Source of the DNA: Bacteroidales bacterium
GTDB lineage: Bacteria; Bacteroidota; Bacteroidia; Bacteroidales; JAADJA01
Length of the DNA stretch: 10,746 nucleotides
Direction: 5' to 3'
Assembly: GCA_021106665.1 (NCBI GenBank)
Contig: JAIOTR010000511.1
Coordinates: 1 to 10,746 of the forward strand
The notes below the pieces were generated by a model, which saw only the letters and a program-made list of their open reading frames with translations, was not told the DNA's origin and ran no database searches. The first letter of the stretch is position 1. Every line of letters begins with the position of its first letter. Below are positions 7,525 to 10,746 of the stretch, in pieces. The position numbers were made by a program, and so were the translations under genes.

Positions 7525-8385
7525 TTAATAAGTTTCTCCATATTCTTCTATGAGTTTAATTCGCAATTGTTCAAGTCGATAATGCAGCTGAGTATTTCGT
7601 ATATAATTATCTATTAATATCTGATTCCTTGAATTATTCATTTGTACCAAACCATACTCATCAAGTAATTCTTTTTTTGTTTCACTATTCAGTTCAGCAC
7701 TCTCTAAAGTTTGTAACACATCAGGTAAAATTTTTGCAGCTTTTATTCTAGAAATAGACATTTCACCTTGGTTTGAAAAATAGAATTTACATTCTCCTTT
7801 TATAAGACGATCAATTAATCTAATTTTTTGTCTTTCCAATGCTTGTTCCAATTCTTCTAATGTAGGAGGAGGACTATATTCATGAGGGCTTATCCATAAC
7901 AATTTGGAATTTCCTTTATAATCAATGAGTTCAATAGTTCCAAGTGAATCTTTATATTTTTCAACACTTTTTATAAATGGCAAACTTCTTAAAAAATCAA
8001 CACACATTACATATGATTCTTCTTCTGGATAATTTTGAACAAAGTACCTTAAACGGCGTAGAATCCATATATCTCCTTCATCAGTTCTGATAGAGTCAAT
8101 TGCAACCAAAGTAAGATTTTGTGACAAGCCTTTAGGTATTCCTGGATCTTCAAATACCCTATTATCGAATATTGGATATTGAATTTGCTTATCTAATTGT
8201 AACCCATTAATATAAATTGCTAAATTATTAACTTCAAAAATATAAGGTGCCTCTACATACTTGCCATTGAGAAAAAAGAATCCTGATTCGACTGGTTGAG
8301 TATAATCAATATTGCTTTGGCCGTGAATGTTTAATTGAAAAACCATGAACACTAAACATAACAATGAAATATAATTCTTTTTCAT
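7525..8385 (-). CDS. Exported hypothetical protein, 286 residues
   Basis: I do not recognise this protein. It starts MKKNYISLLCLVFMVFQLNIHG, a signal peptide with probable cleavage at G22|Q23; Cys10 lies inside the hydrophobic core and is not a lipobox. The mature N-terminal half (about 28-165) is strand-rich, with F-F-F-L-N-G-K-Y-V and a later segment W-I-L-R-R-L-R-Y-F. A proline-rich turn (SPPPTLEELE, 171-180) leads into a mostly helical C-terminal part (177-286) of charged, amphipathic segments that may form a coiled coil or helical bundle. One Cys (199) lies in G-E-C-K-F-Y-F. It has no T9SS sorting domain. Spacing is 176 bp from arsC upstream and 191 bp from fumC downstream. The gene is visibly more AT-rich than fumC, so it may be poorly conserved or acquired, but that is only an impression. 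Its start is supported by the signal peptide; a weak AATAGG precedes it. Confidence 0.75.
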   Translation of the reverse strand: MKKNYISLLCLVFMVFQLNIHGQSNIDYTQPVESGFFFLNGKYVEAPYIFEVNNLAIYINGLQLDKQIQYPIFDNRVFEDPGIPKGLSQNLTLVAIDSIRTDEGDIWILRRLRYFVQNYPEEESYVMCVDFLRSLPFIKSVEKYKDSLGTIELIDYKGNSKLLWISPHEYSPPPTLEELEQALERQKIRLIDRLIKGECKFYFSNQGEMSISRIKAAKILPDVLQTLESAELNSETKKELLDEYGLVQMNNSRNQILIDNYIRNTQLHYRLEQLRIKLIEEYGETY

Positions 8386-8542
8386 GACCTATTACGCTTA
8401 ATATATAATGATCTCCAATCCCAGCTATTCAATTCTCTTATTCTATTTTTCACATTATGGATGATTATTCTGTTTTATCTTTTTTGTTGATTGCTATTAG
8501 GTTTATAAGTTTAACAGAAATTAATTTAGTAAATAATTGTCC

Positions 8543-8570
8543 AAATACTAAGTACTAATTACTATTTACT
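8543..8570 (-). repeat. AGTANNT heptad repeat (4 units) spanning the arsC stop codon
   Basis: Four perfect-period units read on the minus strand AGTAAAT (8564-8570), AGTAATT (8557-8563), AGTACTT (8550-8556) and AGTATTT (8543-8549). The first supplies the last Ser and Lys codons and the start of the TAG stop of the ArsC-family gene, so the array enters the coding region. The rest of the 176-bp gap to 8386 is AT-rich and featureless to me. Confidence 0.65.
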
Positions 8571-8912
8571 CTTAAACAACTTCTCCATCTCCTCCTGTGG
8601 ATCAGCCCAAACTGCTTTATATCCTTTAACTACAATCGGTCTTTGGATTAGCTTCGGGTTTTCTAACAGGATTTTTATCCATTCTTCATCCGTAAAATTC
8701 TTATCTTTAAATTGCTTTTTATAGATATCTTCCTGCGTTCGGATGATCTCAGTTGGCCTAACATTCATTTTTATCAAAATATCTTTTAGTTCTTCCTCTG
8801 TAATTGGATTTTTAAGATATTCCACCAATTCAAACTCTACGCCTTTCCCTTCCAAGTAAGCCAGGCCGGCACGCGATTTTCTGCAACGGGGATTGTGATA
8901 AATTTTTATCAT
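8562..8912 (-). CDS. ArsC/Spx-family thioredoxin-fold protein (putative arsenate reductase)
   Basis: At 116 residues it has the length of glutaredoxin-coupled arsenate reductases and of Spx/YffB-type relatives. The N-terminal motif YHNPRCRKS has a single active-site Cys10 where ArsC has its catalytic Cys12 in HNPxC. Basic residues at R58 and R91 (in RPIVV) fit two of the three arginines that hold arsenate in plasmid R773 ArsC (R60 and R94). The position of the third (R107) reads KAVWADP and has no arginine. The call is therefore family level: it may reduce arsenate or act on another thiol-disulphide substrate. The protein is cytosolic. No ars regulator, efflux pump or other arsenic gene is visible nearby. 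There is a 97-bp gap to the S46 peptidase gene upstream, filled with short-period repeats. The start ATG at 8910-8912 is set by the MIKIYHNP strand; the ribosome site is weak. Confidence 0.85.
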   Translation of the reverse strand: MIKIYHNPRCRKSRAGLAYLEGKGVEFELVEYLKNPITEEELKDILIKMNVRPTEIIRTQEDIYKKQFKDKNFTDEEWIKILLENPKLIQRPIVVKGYKAVWADPQEEMEKLFKSK

Positions 8913-8923
8913 ATTTGAAGGAT

Positions 8924-8963
8924 TAATGATTAAATGATTGAATGTTTAAATGCTTAAATATTT
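8924..8963. repeat. Degenerate 8-bp tandem repeat upstream of arsC
   Basis: Five units with consensus AATGNTTR on the plus strand run through 8924-8963 (TAATGATT, AAATGATT, GAATGTTT, AAATGCTT, AAATATTT). The array begins 11 bases upstream of the ATG of the ArsC-family gene, so it occupies its 5' leader or promoter region. Confidence 0.55.
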
Positions 8964-8983
8964 TATGTAAAATAAATCCTTTC

Positions 8984-9010
8984 TCTTGATTCTTGACTCT
9001 TGGTTCTTCT
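8984..9010 (-). repeat. NNCAAGA heptad repeat at the S46 peptidase 3' end
   Basis: On the minus strand, three 7-base units read ACCAAGA (8998-9004), GTCAAGA (8991-8997) and ATCAAGA (8984-8990), preceded by a partial unit AAGAA that reaches the stop codon at 9010-9012. The period is exact and the variable bases are the first two of each unit. Confidence 0.6.
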
Positions 9011-10746
9011 TATTCAATAATTGTCATTTCATCCACCAAATGCCCTGCACCTGCAAATTTATCAATAATAAACAAACAATACCTTATATCAAGTGCAATA
9101 TTCCGGCATTGGCTAATATCGTAATCAATATCGCTCATGGTTCCTTCCCAGCAGCGGTCGAAATTCAAGCCAATCAAATTACCCTCTGCATCCAGCACCG
9201 GACTGCCCGAATTACCACCTGTTGTATGATTGGTTGCTGTAAAACAAACATGAATAGTCCCGTCAGAATCTGCATACCTGCCATAATCCTTACTATTGTA
9301 TAATTCTTCCAATTTATCCTCAACCACATAATCATAAATATCAGGATCTTCTTTCTCCATGATACCATCAAGTGTTGTGTAATGTTTGAAGGTAACGGCA
9401 TCATCAGGATTATATCCATCAATATTTCCATAGGCAACGCGTAGGCTCATATTTGCATCAGGATAAAACTTTTTCATTGGTTGCATTTCCATTTGAGCCT
9501 GCATATAAATTCTCATTAAGCTGTCAAGATTTCTGCCCAATTTCCTAATATCAGGTTTTACCTCATTTTGCCTGTAGGAAGCGATTCCATCTGCCAACTT
9601 ATATGCCGGATCTTTTTTAATTTTTTTGTAATGCGATTTTTTATACTTCTCCAGAAACGTTATCATATTTTCCTTAGAAGCAAACATTGATTTACTGAAA
9701 AGGTCATCTGTCATTTTCTCAAAATCACCATTATATTTATTTATCTTGTCAGCAATTACAGGAGGAATATCACTCATTTTGTTATTCTGATAATAATCTG
9801 TCATCATCGAAATAAAAACCTCCTTATCAATAAATAATTGATAATTTTTAAAATGCCTATCCATAGCTCCTTTAAGCTTTTCAACTGCATTTTGAATACT
9901 TTCATTATCAATATCCTTATTTTTACTTTGATCAACAAGCTTATCAAAAGAAAGCGCATACCTGATGATTTCAGCGCTCAACCCTGCTTCCAATGCATAA
10001 ACACTTTTTTGAATAAGAGGAACTATTTTTTCATAATCCTTTTCAAATTCATCCAAAAGTGATCCGTACTTGCTATTTAGTTCAGGAGAAGAAGAAGCCC
10101 ATAGATTGAATTCTTCTTCAAATGCCTGTTTGCTTTCGATGGTCTTTAAACGTGTAATTCCGCGGGTTTCACCAATTGCTTTTTTCCAACCATTGGAAAT
10201 ACTTGCTTGTTTGCCAGAATATTGGATCCTGACTTCTTTGGATTTGTTCATTTCCTTATTGAAAATATCGATGCGTTTTGCTCTTAAATTAATACTGATC
10301 GGATTGATCACATTAACTTGCATATCCACTCCGTAAGATGGAATATACGATTGGGTTCTGCCAGGATACCCAAAAACAAATGTAAAATCACCTTTGCTCA
10401 CACCTTTAATAGAAACAGGAATGTACTTTTTTGGTTTGTAAGGGACATTGTCTTCAGAATAATCAGCCGGTTTGTTAAGTGAATCAGCATAAATCCTGAA
10501 TATTGAAAAATCACCTGTATGACGCGGCCACATCCAGTTATCGGTATCGCCCCCGAATTTACCAATATTAGAAGGGGGAGCTCCCACCAACCTCACATCT
10601 TTAAAAATCTCGTTTATAAAAAGGAAATACCGGTTGCCACTAAAAAAAGATTTAATTAATGCTTTGTAGTGGGTATCTTTTACAGCCTCTTCTTCTATTT
10701 CTTCAATATTTATATTAATCACTTCTAATCTTTCTTTCTCGCTCAT
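9010..10746 (-). CDS. S46-family dipeptidyl peptidase, DPP11-like (5' part outside window)
   Basis: S46 enzymes are periplasmic, chymotrypsin-fold serine peptidases that release dipeptides from oligopeptide N-termini and feed amino-acid metabolism in asaccharolytic Bacteroidota. Family length is a little over 700 residues. The 578 visible here are the C-terminal four fifths, so the signal peptide and catalytic His are beyond the right edge, and the ATG at 10744-10746 is an internal Met. Visible are GGDTDNWMWPRHTGDFS (65-81), with D79 the likely catalytic Asp, a long helical insert (about 180-400), and TTGGNSGSP with catalytic Ser513. R531 lies 18 residues after the serine in NFDRCWEG. This matches the spacing of Ser655 and Arg673 in Porphyromonas gingivalis DPP11, where the arginine gives Asp/Glu preference at P1; DPP7 has Gly there. 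Acidic-residue specificity is therefore inferred. The C-terminus V-D-E-M-T-I-I-E followed by TAA is normal. Confidence 0.93.
   Translation of the reverse strand: MSEKERLEVININIEEIEEEAVKDTHYKALIKSFFSGNRYFLFINEIFKDVRLVGAPPSNIGKFGGDTDNWMWPRHTGDFSIFRIYADSLNKPADYSEDNVPYKPKKYIPVSIKGVSKGDFTFVFGYPGRTQSYIPSYGVDMQVNVINPISINLRAKRIDIFNKEMNKSKEVRIQYSGKQASISNGWKKAIGETRGITRLKTIESKQAFEEEFNLWASSSPELNSKYGSLLDEFEKDYEKIVPLIQKSVYALEAGLSAEIIRYALSFDKLVDQSKNKDIDNESIQNAVEKLKGAMDRHFKNYQLFIDKEVFISMMTDYYQNNKMSDIPPVIADKINKYNGDFEKMTDDLFSKSMFASKENMITFLEKYKKSHYKKIKKDPAYKLADGIASYRQNEVKPDIRKLGRNLDSLMRIYMQAQMEMQPMKKFYPDANMSLRVAYGNIDGYNPDDAVTFKHYTTLDGIMEKEDPDIYDYVVEDKLEELYNSKDYGRYADSDGTIHVCFTATNHTTGGNSGSPVLDAEGNLIGLNFDRCWEGTMSDIDYDISQCRNIALDIRYCLFIIDKFAGAGHLVDEMTIIE

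Noticed and set aside
8924..9010. Short repeats as a CRISPR array
   Set aside because: Units are 7-8 bases, contiguous and degenerate, with no spacers and no cas genes.
10744..10746. ATG at the right edge as the start of the S46 peptidase
   Set aside because: The family needs an N-terminal signal peptide and a catalytic His region of more than 100 residues before this point. The Met is internal.
5948..10746. The four minus-strand genes as one operon
   Set aside because: Gaps of about 97, 176 and 191 bp and unrelated functions make separate transcription more likely, although read-through cannot be excluded.

Overview
The window looks like chromosomal DNA of a Bacteroidota bacterium, probably a Bacteroidales or Marinilabiliales-type environmental lineage. 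The evidence is a type IX secretion (T9SS) C-terminal sorting domain, an S46 dipeptidyl peptidase, two signal peptides ending in Gly|Gln, TAnnTTTG promoter boxes instead of a classical -10, weak or absent Shine-Dalgarno sequences, and AT-rich gaps. I cannot place it to genus.

Layout. Positions 1-2706 (+) hold the 3' part of a large modular secreted protein: four fibronectin-III-like repeats, two near-duplicate choice-of-anchor-J-type domains and a T9SS sorting domain. A strong terminator follows at 2723-2755. Positions 2818-4008 (-) encode a solitary AAA ATPase with a DUF4143-type C-terminus. It diverges across a 229-bp AT-rich gap from 4238-5788 (+), an unrecognised 516-residue exported protein. 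The convergent gap 5789-5947 contains a long imperfect inverted repeat. From 5948 to the right edge everything is on the minus strand. In transcription order it is an S46 dipeptidyl peptidase (5' part outside the window, DPP11-like specificity residue), an ArsC/Spx-family thioredoxin-fold protein, an unrecognised 286-residue exported protein, and class II fumarase (fumC).

How the genes relate. I see no dedicated multi-gene system. The minus-strand genes are separated by gaps of about 97, 176 and 191 bp and have unrelated functions, so they are more likely individual units than one operon. Three exported proteins and a periplasmic peptidase fit a protein- or polymer-degrading Bacteroidota lifestyle. 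Fumarase is housekeeping.

The least expected signal is between the genes. Each of the four consecutive minus-strand genes has a short degenerate tandem repeat with a strict 7-base period at or just after its 3' end: NGTTCGA after fumC, AGTANNT after both the 286-residue gene and arsC, and NNCAAGA after the S46 gene. The S46-arsC gap also holds an 8-base-period repeat. These, with the inverted repeat at 5821-5907, are the best candidates for something undescribed. No CRISPR array, insertion sequence, tRNA or rRNA was recognised, and no gene-free stretch exceeds 300 bases.
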